A stretch of 64,000 nt of DNA from Chrysomallon squamiferum (Eukaryota; Mollusca; Gastropoda; Neomphalida; Peltospiridae), in contig CM022665.1 in the NCBI GenBank assembly GCA_012295275.1, positions 35,097,522 to 35,161,521 on the forward strand, read 5' to 3'. Numbering within the stretch: the stretch's first letter is position 1; each line of letters begins with the position of its first letter. Below the pieces are notes generated by a model. It made no database searches, was not told where the DNA came from, and saw only the letters and a program-made list of their open reading frames with translations. Positions 37,801-51,020 of the stretch are shown here, piece by piece. The translations under genes were made by a program, and so were the position numbers.

Positions 37801-39265
37801 TATATCTTTTTTTATTCTGATGGCTTTATACCTGACGAGTCTCTAATTTTATATACTTGACTTAAAGACTAAACAATTAATTTTTTGTTGGGTTAGATGA
37901 AAATGAAGTTTACACATACAGTATATTTTTATTCTGCGATAAACGTTTACTGAGCAGGCTTAGAAATGGGGCTAGGGCAAAAAACCCGCTGCTTATTGTA
38001 AATGTGGACAAAACCCCAGCTGCTGATTTTAGACTTTTGTTGTATATACATATAAACAACACCAACAGAACATAGTCGAGATCGCCGTCCAAAGAATTTT
38101 ACCACTTTTTTTTTGAACTGCAAAACTGGTTGAATTCATATCAGTGTTTAGTTATAGATCAATATTAGATTTGTATGTGTATGTATATAATTAATATTCC
38201 TATGCGATACAGCTGCCATGATATACTGAATACTCACTGAAACACAATCTTCATTCTTTTTACTTCGACCTTATAATTTTTATAAAACAGTAACGGATTT
38301 TATCACAATCAAATATTAATTGTAATGTCCAGAAACCATTAAAATCGTTTTTCCAGTTTCTACATTTCAAATTTTCTAAAGGGGAATTTTCTCCCGGATT
38401 CCCTTCAACATCTCTAGTCCGTCGCCCCAATGTCACAATCGTTCCGGCGGTCCAGCAAGTTATAATTTAAAAAAAGGTTGCCTGAAAAAACCTATCACTG
38501 ACTGTGAACTAACATTTGCACGAAGAACTGATTGATTTAAGTTGTGCGCATCCTTATAGTCTCCTTAGATCAGTAGCATCCTGAAAGTACATTCTTGTAA
38601 TCAGTGTTGTGCAAATGGATGAATGTACAAGTTTAAATACATTTAATAACAGAGCTGTACAAATTAGATTTTTTAAGAAACACAAGAAGCTGTAAAATGA
38701 TCATTACCGTTAGTTGTTTGAAAATTGGTGGTATGAGTATAAAAGCATATATCTATATATATGTTCACAGAAAACCTTACAGTGCACAACTAAATTTTAC
38801 TATTTTTATATATGTGCATGGGTGTGCGTGTAAATGTATGGATCTGTGGTTTGTTTTTTCTAGTCCATGGTAAGATACAGGCACAATGTAAGTATTCGTT
38901 TTTTTCAATAGAAATAAATGTGTTGGTTTCTTTTCATCTGGTATAATTATAAAATCGTATTTCATATTTGATAACGTATTAATATAAAATATGCGGAGAC
39001 GTCATTAAATCAACTTTCAGTCGTTTATTTTTGACAAGATAAGCAGATTCTTTGATTTAGTTTCCAGTCTAGAACAGACTAAAGCAGCTATAATAACTTT
39101 TCAATGATCGAAAAGTGGGAATGGCCATTAACTCCCCCCAAAAACCCCCAAAACCCCATTTATTTATTAATAAGTAACGATTATTTGTCTGCGATTAAAA
39201 TTTATCGTATCTAATAATTGTTTCAGTAATTAATAATTATAGAATCTACAGAACTAATAATTATA

Positions 39266-39304
<39 letters not shown>

Positions 39305-39371
39305 AATAATGAGAGCCATCGGCATTTATTGCTCCAACATTTCCTTTTATCTTTATACCTTTGCGTCTTCT

Positions 39372-39409
<38 letters not shown>

Positions 39410-40985
39410 CAGGGACAACGACAACGATACCGACGACTACAACAAAAACAATAACAATAATAATAAATTCATCCTGTTTTATATTACACATATGCACATG
39501 ATTAGCTTTGTGTTCATCTTGTAGTTTTTATCTCCCAGAAACGAACTAGTGTTGTTAAATGTGAAATATAGCATTTAATCATTTACCGTCTTCATCAAGA
39601 TATAAACCAGACATCTATGAAGTTTTTTTTCTTTTGATAATTTGCCAGATATAAACTAAATATTCACAGAATGGGTGCTACTGGGGCGGATAAACGCGTA
39701 GGTAACACAGTACAAAATAATAAATGAAATACGAATTAAGCCATTAAAATTACACGAAAATAAATTTGATGTTGGTTTAGAACCAAAAAGTTATGATCCG
39801 AAAATACACTAACAATGAATTACATTAATTTACTTAACGCATAAAGTAGAGGAGAAAAAAGTTTATATCAGCATAGTCAAATACTCAAAGATATATGAAT
39901 GTGTGAAATTATGTTGCAATAAATGCCACCTGCAGTATCATAAATGTCACCTGATGATACGCCTATGTAGGGAGATGGATTCAGTTCGAATCCCATCACC
40001 TTCAGGCGAATTCATTTTTTCTTTTTAAGCATTTATTAAATGTACACATTCCGGAAGGAAAACGGTCGGACTACTCTAGAAACATCTCACAGAGCAATTT
40101 CAACCCACTCTTTTCTCAGTAACAATACATCTTGAAAAAAAATACATATATTCAGTGTACTAATAAAATTTCGTTTATAAATAGCACCGTATGCTAATAT
40201 GAATTTTTAACAACCAGTAATTATTATTTTTAATTTGCTATTATTCAGCGAATAATTGCTTTTGGTACGTGCAAAACTTGTATTACATGTATTATACCAT
40301 TATTCATGCTGCTCGTGAGTATCATATTTCCGAAAAGATTACTAACTCTGGCGGCAGTAATGTGTGTGTGTGTGTGTGTGTTGTGGTTATTATTTTTTTT
40401 TTTTGGGGGGGGGAGGGTATCTGTTTTTATGTCACTGTCTTTGTTGAAGGCACTTTGAAATGAATTATAATAATTTAATAAAACATCAGTATTCCTACTT
40501 CTTAACAAAACTAATGTTCGACTGTATACAATTTTAAATATGTAACTGCGTTAATTTAAAATAGCTATGTTTTATTTTGTATTTGTTTTTTGTCTTTTAA
40601 TCTAAACGATGATTGTAAATATATAATACCGAGATACGTCAAACCATTCTTCATTCATGCTTTACTGCTTCTCTATCTTTACAGGCAGCAGTTTTCGAAC
40701 TGCAGTGTAGCTGAAAAAAGCTGACTGTTTAGATAAACTTATTATTTCTTTATTTCTATAATGCAGTACATATCGGTTGCTTGTACTCATTAAGCACTAA
40801 ATCATATTTTGTGACAAGAGATGGAGATATCACTATGTTCTTAATATTTCATTATTAATTTAAATACTATCTCAACGAATACTATGTTCCCATATACAGC
40901 AATTTTTTTAATTTTTTTTACTCCAGCTAATTAAAAAATGACTGCATTTTTAATTATTCTAACATATCTACCATTAATTTAATTT
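37801..40985. other. Gene-poor interval
   Basis: Mixed AT-rich DNA with a T-run (39373-39404), (AAT)n at about 39268-39296, a short TG tract at 40364-40382 followed by T and G runs. No exon supported on either strand. Open frames here are readings of simple repeats. Confidence 0.5.
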
Positions 40986-41570
40986 TCGTTGAAACGCAGT
41001 AACAATCTAAACTAGACAAGCGTTTCAGAAATCTTGTAGCCTGTCTGGGTTAGTATGTTAGTGTGTGGCTCAAAGGGTGTGTCTGTCTATGTGATGTAAA
41101 CGATTCTGTGACTTGAAACCAATGATCTTCAACCAATGACAACACTATGACAGCATCAATGACAATTTACGCTGGAAATTATCATTAAGTTCTTTTTATT
41201 TTAACCTGTGACGCGGTTTATTACGACAGTTCCGACGGTTGAAACACGACACACGTAGACACAAAGATCCTAATGAACTACCCCTGTGTGTGCTAGACTT
41301 TGAATTATGGGATGGACAGGTTCATTGATGTTTTGTTGCCAAATGATATGGCGCGAAATCGCAGTGTCCCATCCGAAAATAAACCTTGATTGGCAATAAA
41401 TATTGGCCTTCTGTCTGAAGCAAGTAATTAAGGGTGTTATTTGTCAATAAATGTAGTAGGTGAATAAATAGGGTTCATGACATGTGCTAAATTTTCAGAT
41501 AACGGAGAAAGGATCGATACAGTCGTTACCAGACCCTTTTACAAACAGTTAAGTTCTCGGGTTTTGGAAC
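40986..41570. promoter_or_regulatory. Second complex non-coding island with homeodomain-type sites
   Basis: Low in simple repeats and CpG-retaining. The part 41380-41460 holds gattggcaataaatattgg, a TAATTA core at 41425-41430, and ttatttgtcaataaa, words that fit CCAAT, homeodomain and Cdx/posterior Hox sites. No open frame. A distal enhancer is the simplest reading; no direct proof. Confidence 0.3.
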
Positions 41571-44500
41571 TGTTGATTCAGAGTTCCTGTTATATTTGAA
41601 AAAAGAAAGAAGAAAAAAAAAAAAAAAAATATAAAAAATATATATATATGTTTTTGTTATTACTATATCAAAGTTTCTGCATCTATATTAAAAGACGTGG
41701 GAAAAGCAATCAGCACCAATAAAAGAGTATGAAAATTTGAAATGGGAAACCATTAAAGGCAATCTTATTGGTTACTCCTACCAGTCAGCAGTCAGTGAAG
41801 TTTTATGAATTCTTTCAAGCTAGACTGAACGTGGATTTTGATTTTTCATTTGATAAAGATTTAACACCTGCTCATCTAAATAAACATTGTAGTGATATTA
41901 CTTACTCAGGCATTACCACAAACTTCTGGACTGGAAATATTTTTTGTATTACAATGAAATGTTTGCTTATACCTGCAGATTAGATTTGTTGTTTTTTTAC
42001 TTCTGTAAAGTCAAAAATAGGGACACACACACACATAGAGAGAGAGAGAGAGATGTGTAGAAATAAAGTAATTATTCTATTTTATTTTATCCACTAAAAT
42101 CTTGGAAATAATTTTTTGTTCAACGTCGTGTAAAATATTTGTTCAGTATGCTATAACTTAATTGCTGGTGTTCACAAAAGCAAAGAAAATGACATTATAG
42201 GCAAACAATTTATCAAAAGGTAATGTTCAAAACGTTCTTGCTTCAAGTATCATCTGAACAATGGGAAAATGAAAAGAACATTCAGTTTATAAACTCCGAA
42301 TCAACAATAATATCCATACAAGAAATACAGGTAGCAATCTTATCTAGATGAATGATTCCCTGATGAGTCATAAATAGCTTTCGAGAAAGCAGTTTGAAGT
42401 GCATTTGATGTTAGTTTTTGTAGCGGAAGTAAAACTGTAATCGGACTTACAGCCTAAAATTTAATTTTGTTTTCAGTAAATTTCAGCATTTGACTTGATT
42501 TCTTTTTTACTGACATCGTGTTATCACACCTCAACTCAAATTAATTCAAACGCACATGTCAAAATTATAAATAAAACAACAACAACAAGAATTTGATTTT
42601 CATATTTGACTTGTCCCATTAAAAACTGCTTTCCTCTGTAATTGTGAATATGTAAACATGTAACAAAAGAAGAATTCCATAAAACTTTTGAAAAAATGTT
42701 TTCTTTATATGATGATTTTGAGATTTGTTTTATATCTGAAGCTGTCTATTTTTTTTTTTTTTTTTTTTTTTTTAAGGAAAATTGAAAAACAAAAAACGAT
42801 GATGTGTAGCTATAAAAAGTGATAGCCGAAAAGCCAGAATAAATACTGCCACTGGTAGTAATTTTTATCTCTTCTTTATTACATGTTTCTGAAACGGAGC
42901 CAAACTGTTTGTGAAGAGATATGTATTTTTACACATGTAAATTTGTCAGCAGCAAAACGAAATTAGATCTCGTATGAAACAAACCGCAAAACAGCATGCA
43001 GTTATTGAAAGAAGGTGAAAAATCTGCTGATGAAATATTATAATGACAAGGCAGGCCTTGAACTGGAAGAATACAATAATTACCTGTGCGGAGATGGTGC
43101 CTGTAGGTATGCTGTTTTCTAAACGATAAACGAAAATGTGGATATATGTTCCTTGTAACTAAACGTTTTACATCTGTTAAAATAATAAAAACAAATAACC
43201 GTTATTTTTATTTCTGCTTAGTTATTAGGCGTTTGATTCTTTTTTTCTCTCTCTCTCTTACACATATATATATACCTACATAAACATAATTAATTACATA
43301 CATACATTTTTCAAAACACACACACACACGCACACACACACATACTCACTAGAGGTCTATACGAATACACACATTCATAACGTTGACCAGTTTATTCCTT
43401 CAATATAAATAATAAGAAAAAAACAAAAAATAACAAAAAGTGCTTTATAATAATTATTTAATAGCCTGGAGGCTAGCGGTTGTTTTGAATTTTTTTTGGT
43501 GAAATAGAAGAAGAGAAGAAAGCACACTTCATTGTAATCTTTATTGGATGAGAGATATTAATCGTGTAAGACTGGTGTGTAGTACAACATCATTTGAATA
43601 GAACACACCTCGAAGCCCTCTAACCACATTCTGAATGGCATCAGACATGATCGATCCACATTCATAATTTAAATGCTCGAGGATAGTAATTTTAACATGT
43701 ACAGTTATCAGTAATTTTAGATTATCTCTAGAGAAAAGAAAGAAAAAAGAAAAGAGAAAATCTGACATATCTGTATATATGTACATAAATATGTAGGCAT
43801 ATATGCATGTCTGTATAAGTATGTGTATGTGTGTGTGTGCCAGTCTTGTCACAAATACACATTCAGGTTGATACTTTTTAGAGTATAAACCCTCTGTCTC
43901 TCATTTACATGCGTTTACACATTTCACGCGGAGACAGAAATACATTCGCACATGTAAACATATGCAGCACTAACACACAAACGCAGGTGCATTTCTACAC
44001 CCCAAGTTACCAACAAATTATGGTGAATTGAAAGCGCTGAGTTGAGTTCGTCGTGACTCATTAATATCAATGCTCTGTGTGTTTGTGTGAAATCGACGAC
44101 GCGGTAAACGGTACAGTCCAGTACTGTGTCATCTATCGAAATGGAAAATACAAAACCAACAAACATGAATGAATATCTTCAGGGCATTTGTATAACGTAT
44201 AGGATCATTTCTTTAACAGCATACATTAAGGCCGCAGGTTATTGTTTGTAAATATGGTGTATGTTTTTTTTTTTTTTTTTTTTAAATAACATATTTGATC
44301 GAAAAATATTATTAATATTATCTGTGATAAATATTTAGATTTTTGATGTTTATGAATCGTAACTAATACGACCAGAAATAAATATTTCTATCAGCTTCAG
44401 ATTATTTTAAATTAATTTTAAGGATTTTTAAAAGTATTATTAATTATTTATTGAATTCTTAATTACAAGAAATTTTTAAAGAAAGATGAAATAAAATAGT

Positions 44501-44650
44501 TCTAGGAAAGAAAGAAGAAACTTTTAAACAGTTAAGAAAACGAGAGGTGAACATTAAAAGGGGTCAAAGAAAGAAAGAAAAAAGAAAATATGACAAGCAC
44601 TACGTAATAGTTAACATCTTACTTAAGTTTTTTTTTTTTTTTTTTTTTTC
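41571..44650. other. Gene-poor interval with microsatellites
   Basis: Includes (AC)n and (AG)n at 42027-42052, a T-run at 42747-42773, CT/CA tracts at 43246-43342 and T-runs at 44263-44283 and 44628-44650. The open frame at 41768-41983 is not recognisable and lacks support. The 43920-44165 stretch is CpG-rich with a TGACTCA word near 44055 but has no identified exon. Confidence 0.5.
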
Positions 44651-44722
44651 CGTACGTTCGCTATGAAAACGTAGTGTCGTCTGCTCCAGTTGAATAATTG
44701 CGCACGACACATCGAATGTATT
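44651..44722 (+). promoter_or_regulatory. Promoter/5' UTR of the unidentified plus-strand gene
   Basis: CpG-containing DNA (cgtacgttcgc, gtcgtctg, gcgcacgac, catcgaat) immediately before the ATG at 44723, following a long T-run. CpG content falls sharply just downstream of the first exon, as at the start of a methylated gene body. Confidence 0.4.
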
Positions 44723-44797
44723 ATGGCCGCCCAACTGGCGGAAGACGATTTAGCAGACGAATGCATGATAAACAATGACGAATCTGAGAAAACACAG
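44723..44797 (+). CDS. Probable first coding exon of an unidentified plus-strand gene
   Basis: ATG in a good context (ttATGGCC) opens 25 codons, MAAQLAEDDLADECMIN and an acidic continuation ending EKTQ, then a gtattt donor in phase 0. The segment is acidic and not repeat-derived, and it sits at a CpG boundary. I do not recognise the protein. The next candidate exon, 45407-45451, keeps the frame. The gene must have long introns, and most of it lies beyond the window. Confidence 0.5.
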
Positions 44798-45406
44798 GTA
44801 TTTTAAAGTGTGTTAAAAGTTATGAAATTAAGATAGTTATAGATTTTGTTCAGCAGTAAAGTATTTCTGATAGCTGAACTAAATGGATTACTTTTTTTTT
44901 TTTTTTTTGTTATGACTGATTTTTTTTTTTCTGTGTATATTCGTCATCTTTTAAGTTAAAAAATAAATCACAACAAGAAATAAACAAAACAAACAAAAAA
45001 AATCGTTTTATGTTTCATAAAAATGTATTTATTAATATTTAAACAGTTTATTTATTTTCTTATTTATTTAACTACTTATTTATTATTATTTATTACACAT
45101 AGACACAAACACATGTATATATGTTTATATATCACATTTTCTTAGATTAAGCATATATATATATATATATTGCAATTACTGTTCGTAGTGGCAAGATATG
45201 ATTGGATAAATTTCCATATTTTCGGGCCCAGGATGGAACAATATTTATTTTGAACATTATTTGATATTTACATATATATATTTTGTTGAAAGTTACTACT
45301 ATGGTTTCAACCATAAAAGACCATTTTGAAAACAGTTTTCATTTAAAAAATTAAAAAATCATTTGTTATTTGAGAACTATTTTGTTTTGATGTACAGTCT
45401 TTTTAG

Positions 45407-45451
45407 GTGACAACAAAAACAGTATGCATGAATCTGTTTTTGCCAAGAATG
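45407..45451 (+). CDS. Candidate second exon of the same gene
   Basis: Acceptor with pyrimidine tract (tctttttag), 45 bases without a stop (VTTKTVCMNLFLPRM) and a strong gtgagt donor, phase 0 on both sides, in frame with the exon ending at 44797. Short length means chance cannot be ruled out. Confidence 0.3.
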
Positions 45452-48400
45452 GTGAGTTCAGAAATAAAACAGTCAATCTCATTTAGTTTCTGTATTATTT
45501 AGGATTGCAAAATATGGGTACTGTTCAAATATACTTTTTTGTCCATGTTAATAATATCAACAGGTATCATAACTATGTCAATTTATCATCTTTGTTTAAT
45601 TTTGGTAATGCTCCTGAAATATTTTAAGAAGTTGCAGTCATGTAACAGTTGTGTGTTTTCTTTACTAACATAATCACCTTTGATCAAAGCATGTAATTCA
45701 AGATATTACCATGTTATTAATTTGCTTATGTCTACATACCCTTAATAATTATTATTTTGTTTAAAAGTACCTAATCAAGGGATAATGTATCCAAAAAGTG
45801 AGCCAATATGTTTTTGTTAATTTATGTCTCTCCATATTTGAAACCACTATTGCCAAAAATAGAAAGCCAGACAATATCTTATATATTATTACATATTTTA
45901 CAGACATCTTACTTAAAGATATTAAGAAGCATATTAAATTTAGTTCTCTCTTTCTCTCTCTCTCTCTCTGTCTCTTTCTGAATATAATTTAGTTTAACTA
46001 TTCACATGACAATTAATATTCTGTTGATTTTAAGTCAGTTACTTATCTCTAGTTATAAGGTAAACTATTTTTTCTTTAGATTAAGTATAGTTCTACAAAA
46101 AGAACCCAAAACAAGAGATGCCACTTAAAAAGTGCAGATAAAAATCCCATTTAGCTCTCTCATGGAGTGTTTTCCTAGTATTCAGGATGAAGATTGTTGA
46201 AATAACTGGATTCATAAATTATATTTCTTACATTGAAGCAAAGAATGCGAGAAGCACAGAAAAGAAAAAGCCAAAAAAAAACAACAAAAAACCAAACAAA
46301 ATAACAACAACAAAGAAAAAAAAAAACAAAAAAAAAAAACAGAAAACAATTGTATGTAATATGTCTCAAGCATACTGTGAATTTTACATAAAAATATATA
46401 ATACTGGCATACATAGTATCATGGCACTATAGTCATGAGGTTGAAATGGTAAATAATTACCAGTTTTGTTCAGCTGCATAAGAAGAAAAAGTCTTTAAAG
46501 AAAGAGTCTATGGTGCATCGCATAATTAAAGACAGTTGTTAAATCAGTTTAATTGTATATCTGACCCTCAAAACAATTTAATATCAACAGTTATTATGTG
46601 TAAATCAGAACCATTAATACACCACAACAAGGATTATTTCCAGTGTTCAGCAGTAAGAAATAAACATATACAAATAGTCTTTAAAACTCAATATGAAGCA
46701 CCAGCTAGAATGAGAAATTTATTGCATGTAGCATAACATACATGAGCCAGATAAGTCAGTAATTATTTGAGCCACATCATATCCTCAAGTAGATTAATAT
46801 TACAAATGTAATTCTTTCCTGACACAAATGTAACAATTCAACTATAAACCAAGATAGAATAATAATACAAATGTTAGTTACACAAATTTTACCCTAGTTA
46901 TATTTTAAAATATATTGTTTTTATTTAACAACTTTATTTATTTATTTATTTTTAATCTGTTATTAAGGATCTATTTTATTTTATTTTATTTTATTTTATT
47001 ACATTATATTATATTTCATTTAATAATTTAATTTAATTTTTTTGCCATTAATATTTATTTATTTGTATATATATATATAATTTATGAAGATGTATATTTT
47101 ATATTTTTATTTGTATGTTTTATAGGTTAGAAAATAGCCTGGAGACACTGAATGATTAAACATTTTATCTTGGGATTAATGTTGAACTCTTAAAATGTTG
47201 AATATTCTTTTTCGTGCTAAGAGTAGAGGCAATGTATTTGTATGGAATGTAATGTGAGGCTCCATGTATCCTCCTACAGATTGTTTTGTTTTCTTCTTTT
47301 TTTGTCATATTTTATTAGCCAATGATGATATAGTCAGAGGAAATCTAAAACCACCACAACATGAATTACTTTCATTAATTAGCATCAAAAAATATTTTAT
47401 AAAAAATAAGGATTTTATCAGCAAGTACATATTAAAATGATTTAGAGTAAAGACAATGGATTTATTGACTATAAGAAAGTAGATACATTTTATTGGCTTT
47501 CTAGTCCAATGAATCACTGATATGGATGAAACCAGAAAAAATATCTATCAAAACTGTGTAAAATAACATATTGTAGTGTGACTTATTAGCTTTTTGATTT
47601 TTTTTTTGGTTTATTTCAAGGTTTCTTTAATCCTGTAGTTTTCTAAAAGATATACCTTTTTGGATCATTACGGTCCAATTTACTGGCTTTTAGTAAGATT
47701 GGCTGTTTTATTCAGTATTAATGGCCAATCAGATTTTTGATTTGTTGAATATCAGTACATGTAGAGATTGTAAAAATATGAATGGTTTCATCACAGATCA
47801 ATCAGTTTATTGGCTGGTGACATATAGAAATAAGGCAGATTAAGTGAGTTTTTGTCAAAAATAACACATGGTGAAAAATAAATGATTATTACAGTTACGT
47901 TATATATTCTATTTAAATAAGTTGTAAATTTAATTACAGTGTGAAAAAGAATCTTTAACATTTTAAGAATTAAATTGTTTGATGAAATGCTTTATGTCTG
48001 TTTTGAGACATTGGAACCATAGAAGCATACCATAGAAGATAAATAATAAATACAAACTACAAAATAAATGGCTTGCCTGATTGACCATTTTATTCTCTTT
48101 CCCATTCCATCCAGAGTCTTGATATATCAAAGGCTATGGTATTTCTTGTGTTAAGATGCTAATAAAAGATACTGTGTTTACTACTAAGAGAAAAATGGAT
48201 ATTTGTGTGTGTCTGTTTCAGTTTATGTCTGTGTATATAAAATATGAAATACTAAATGTTTATTTCTAATAGAGATGATAGACAAATACTGTATTCTGCT
48301 TGATATCATTTTAAAACAAAACACTTTTTATCTTTAAATACTGAAAAATATAACACTGATTTTATAAGCTTGTATTCATGTTTTATCTTCACATTCAGAT

Positions 48401-48690
48401 GCCTGCCAGAATGTATAACTTGGACAGTTCAAACTATCAATGTAAGGTTCAACATAAATACCTTTTAGTGTATATATTTGTTTATGTCTTTAAATGTATT
48501 GGCATATGTAAGAAAGGGAAACAGAAAAAAGTGAAGGCACATGAATATAGATAAGTAGATAGATTTGGATGTAAATGTGTTTGTATACATGTATAATTAT
48601 ATGTTTAAGTAACGTATAAAAAAGGTAAACTATCATTTATATTATATTAGATGATTAAATATATGTATTGTGTTTATTTGTGTGTTTATT
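45452..48690 (+). other. Presumed intron, CpG-poor
   Basis: AT-rich with an A-rich tract at 46259-46342 and (ATTTT)n at about 46972-47000. No exon or transposon recognised. Confidence 0.45.
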
Positions 48691-48698
48691 AACACTAA

Positions 48699-48739
<41 letters not shown>

Positions 48740-48845
48740 GCATGTATGTATGTATATATGTATAGGTGTGTTTGTATGTGTGTGTGTGTGCGTGTGTGTA
48801 TATATATGTATGTATGTATATATGTATATATATATATATATATAT
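48699..48845. repeat. Compound (TG)n/(TA)n/(TATG)n microsatellite
   Basis: Long alternating purine-pyrimidine tract. Open frames on both strands here are shadows of it. Confidence 0.95.
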
Positions 48846-49020
48846 GAAAAGGAACTACCTTTTCTTTTAATCTTACATGATTAATGAACCAGTTTGTCAG
48901 CTCAGGTTGAACCCTTTCTGGATGTGACAAACTCATCCAGTTGTTTTTGCCTATAGATCTAGATCTGATGTAATCTTCCAATTTTCTCCTTCAAATTAGT
49001 TGAACTGGCCAGTCGGAAAT
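48846..49020 (-). mobile_element. Possible retroposon 3' part ending in the (TA)n tract
   Basis: On the minus strand a unique 170-bp segment runs directly into the long (TA)n(TG)n microsatellite, the arrangement seen at the 3' ends of many invertebrate SINEs and LINEs. It has an open reading (SHPERVQPELTNWFINHV) that I cannot assign. No A/B boxes or target duplication were seen. Confidence 0.25.
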
Positions 49021-49314
49021 CAATCTAAATTTACAAGAGGTAATTGTGTTTTGTGACCAATCAATATACAAATTATCATAGTGTAAAGCTGTGTTCCAAA
49101 ACAGGTTTCTGAAGTGCACCTAGCTTCAATAACAGATGTCTGTAATTTGGTCTTTTGTTTTAAAAATGTGTTATTGTGTTATGTGACACTTAAGAAATAT
49201 AAATGAACATTTTTATAACAGTATCTGTTTTAAAGTTAAAATTTACACTCATGCACATATACACATAAATTCATGCATACCTATAAATACATATAGATAG
49301 ATACATGCATACAA

Positions 49315-49315
<1 letters not shown>

Positions 49316-49349
<34 letters not shown>
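49316..49349. repeat. (AC)n microsatellite
   Basis: About 17 AC copies preceded by (CATA)-rich words. Confidence 0.95.
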
Positions 49350-49351
<2 letters not shown>

Positions 49352-49359
49352 GTGATGTA

Positions 49360-50120
49360 ATGTAATATAATGAAAAGTGAGTTTGTTTTAAGATTCTTTG
49401 TTGGGAATATCAAATGTCTGACATCTAATATCCAGTAACAGAGAAATTAGTGTATTCTGGTATCTTTAATTATTATTTAGTACAAATTAAAAATAAAATA
49501 AAGGTAACAAATTAAGCATTGGGTAATGGTAAATGTATTTTTTGAAAGTTCTGACATTTAAATAGTTTATTCTTACAAATATAAATAATAATAATAATAA
49601 TAAAAACATTTAAAAAAATTAGAATGTTATGGTCATGTTATTATTATATATTTTATTACATACTTTCATGTTTTTGATTTACTGAAGGTGCATTGGTTTT
49701 CTCAGAATGGAAAATACGTTCTAAGATCTCTTACAGCTAACAATGCCTTATAAAACGGAAGAAAAAACCCAGATCAAAAGCAGTAAAAGAATAAAGTTTC
49801 AAGAGTAACAATTATTTAAAGATATATTTACTGTAAATATATAAATAAATTGGTTTATTAATTGCAAACACTGTAAAAACCTTCCTATACATACGTCCAT
49901 GCAAACTCATCGTAATCCTTCAATTGATTTTTCCTCACACAGATATCCATGTAGAACCAACCAGTACTCAACATTTCCCCCACACTTATCAATCACTACT
50001 CAAACTTGCAGCAACAAAAAAAATAAAAAAATAAAAAAAATGTAAAAAGCAAAAGCTTCCATATAAGAAAAGTGTTATTCATGATTTTTGCTACAGATGC
50101 TTATGGAATTGGGTCCAACT
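49360..50120 (+). other. Presumed intron, nothing recognised
   Basis: AT-rich DNA with (AAT)n at 49587-49600 and short A-runs; no exon or mobile element seen. Confidence 0.45.
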
Positions 50121-50129
50121 GGAAGCCAT

Positions 50130-50965
50130 CATCCACCAGGATTATAAAACAGATCTGGACCATTTCATGTTGGGAGTGTTTATACTTTGTTCTTAATTAG
50201 TGGTTTAAACTGAGGCTGCTCACTTCCTAATTTGTGATTTAAACTTAGATGTCGGTAAACTGAGGGATGCATCATACTTCAGTAGGATCATAAATATATC
50301 TAGACTGTTTCATATTGGAGTAGATTTTACTTGATTCATAATTTGTATATTTAGTCTGTTTCAGTTCTGTATATGGTTTTGTAGCAATGTGAAAGAAACC
50401 TGAACAATTTTTACTTGGTTCCTTATCTGATTTAAGCTAAGACTGTTTTAATTCTATACTCCTTTTGCTAGAGTCATCAAAAATATTTGGACTATTTCAT
50501 TTAGGGACACTTTTTACTTAGTTCCTGATTTATGATTTAATATTACACTGTTTTAATTCAGTATGTTGAGAAGAGAAATACAATATCAGCAAGAGAGTAA
50601 ACATATCAAAACTGTTTCATAATGTTTTGTTTCTAATTTGTGCTTTAAACTTAGTCTGTTTTCGTTTTATATTTAGAGAGATATACTCTAATTACACTAG
50701 GATTATAACAACAGTTTCATATTGCAGTTGTTTTGGGGTTCCTAATTTGTTTTGTTTTTATACTTAGTCTACTTTATAAGGACAATTTCATACTGGACTA
50801 TTTTTTATTCCGAATTTGTTATTTCATTTTGGAGCGGGTTCTTTTCTTTCTTGGCTCCTAATTTGTTCTTTTAATAAAGATACATTGTCTTCTGGAACCA
50901 TTTCATGTTGCAACGTTTTTTATTGGGTTCCTGATTTATTTTTATTTTAACCTGAGAGTTTAAAT
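50130..50965. repeat. Degenerate tandem array, about 8 units of 70-150 bp
   Basis: The phrase TTTCATRTTGG (or close) recurs at about 50162, 50308, 50497, 50607, 50716, 50785 and 50904, each followed by a TTTTTACTTGGTTCCTAATTTG-like block and then TTTAAACTTAGTCTGTTT. One unit (about 50398) has lost the first phrase. Unit length varies because parts are deleted. It is an old satellite or an internally repeated transposon and ends just before the candidate exon at 51021. Confidence 0.75.
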
Positions 50966-51020
50966 AAGACGAAAAAAGATATTCAGTTGTGGTACTTTCA
51001 CTGATGCATTTTCTTTGATA

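Noticed and set aside
39920-40030. tRNA B-box-like GTTCGAATCCC at about 39986
   Set aside because: The flanking bases form only a short GGATTC/GAATCC hairpin; no A box or cloverleaf could be built. A decayed tRNA-derived SINE is possible but unsupported.
43541-44166. Two minus-strand frames of 80-103 aa
   Set aside because: No recognisable motif, composition follows CA/TA-rich DNA, and no splice context.
48655-48981. 108-aa minus-strand frame with Tyr/His/Ile runs
   Set aside because: Most of it is the microsatellite; only the first 40 codons are unique and they were noted as a possible retroposon.
48999-49038. Possible plus-strand exon (LNWPVGNQSKFTR) with acceptor and gtaatt donor
   Set aside because: Overlaps a segment that looks like a retroposon end on the other strand, and does not fit the phase-0 chain.
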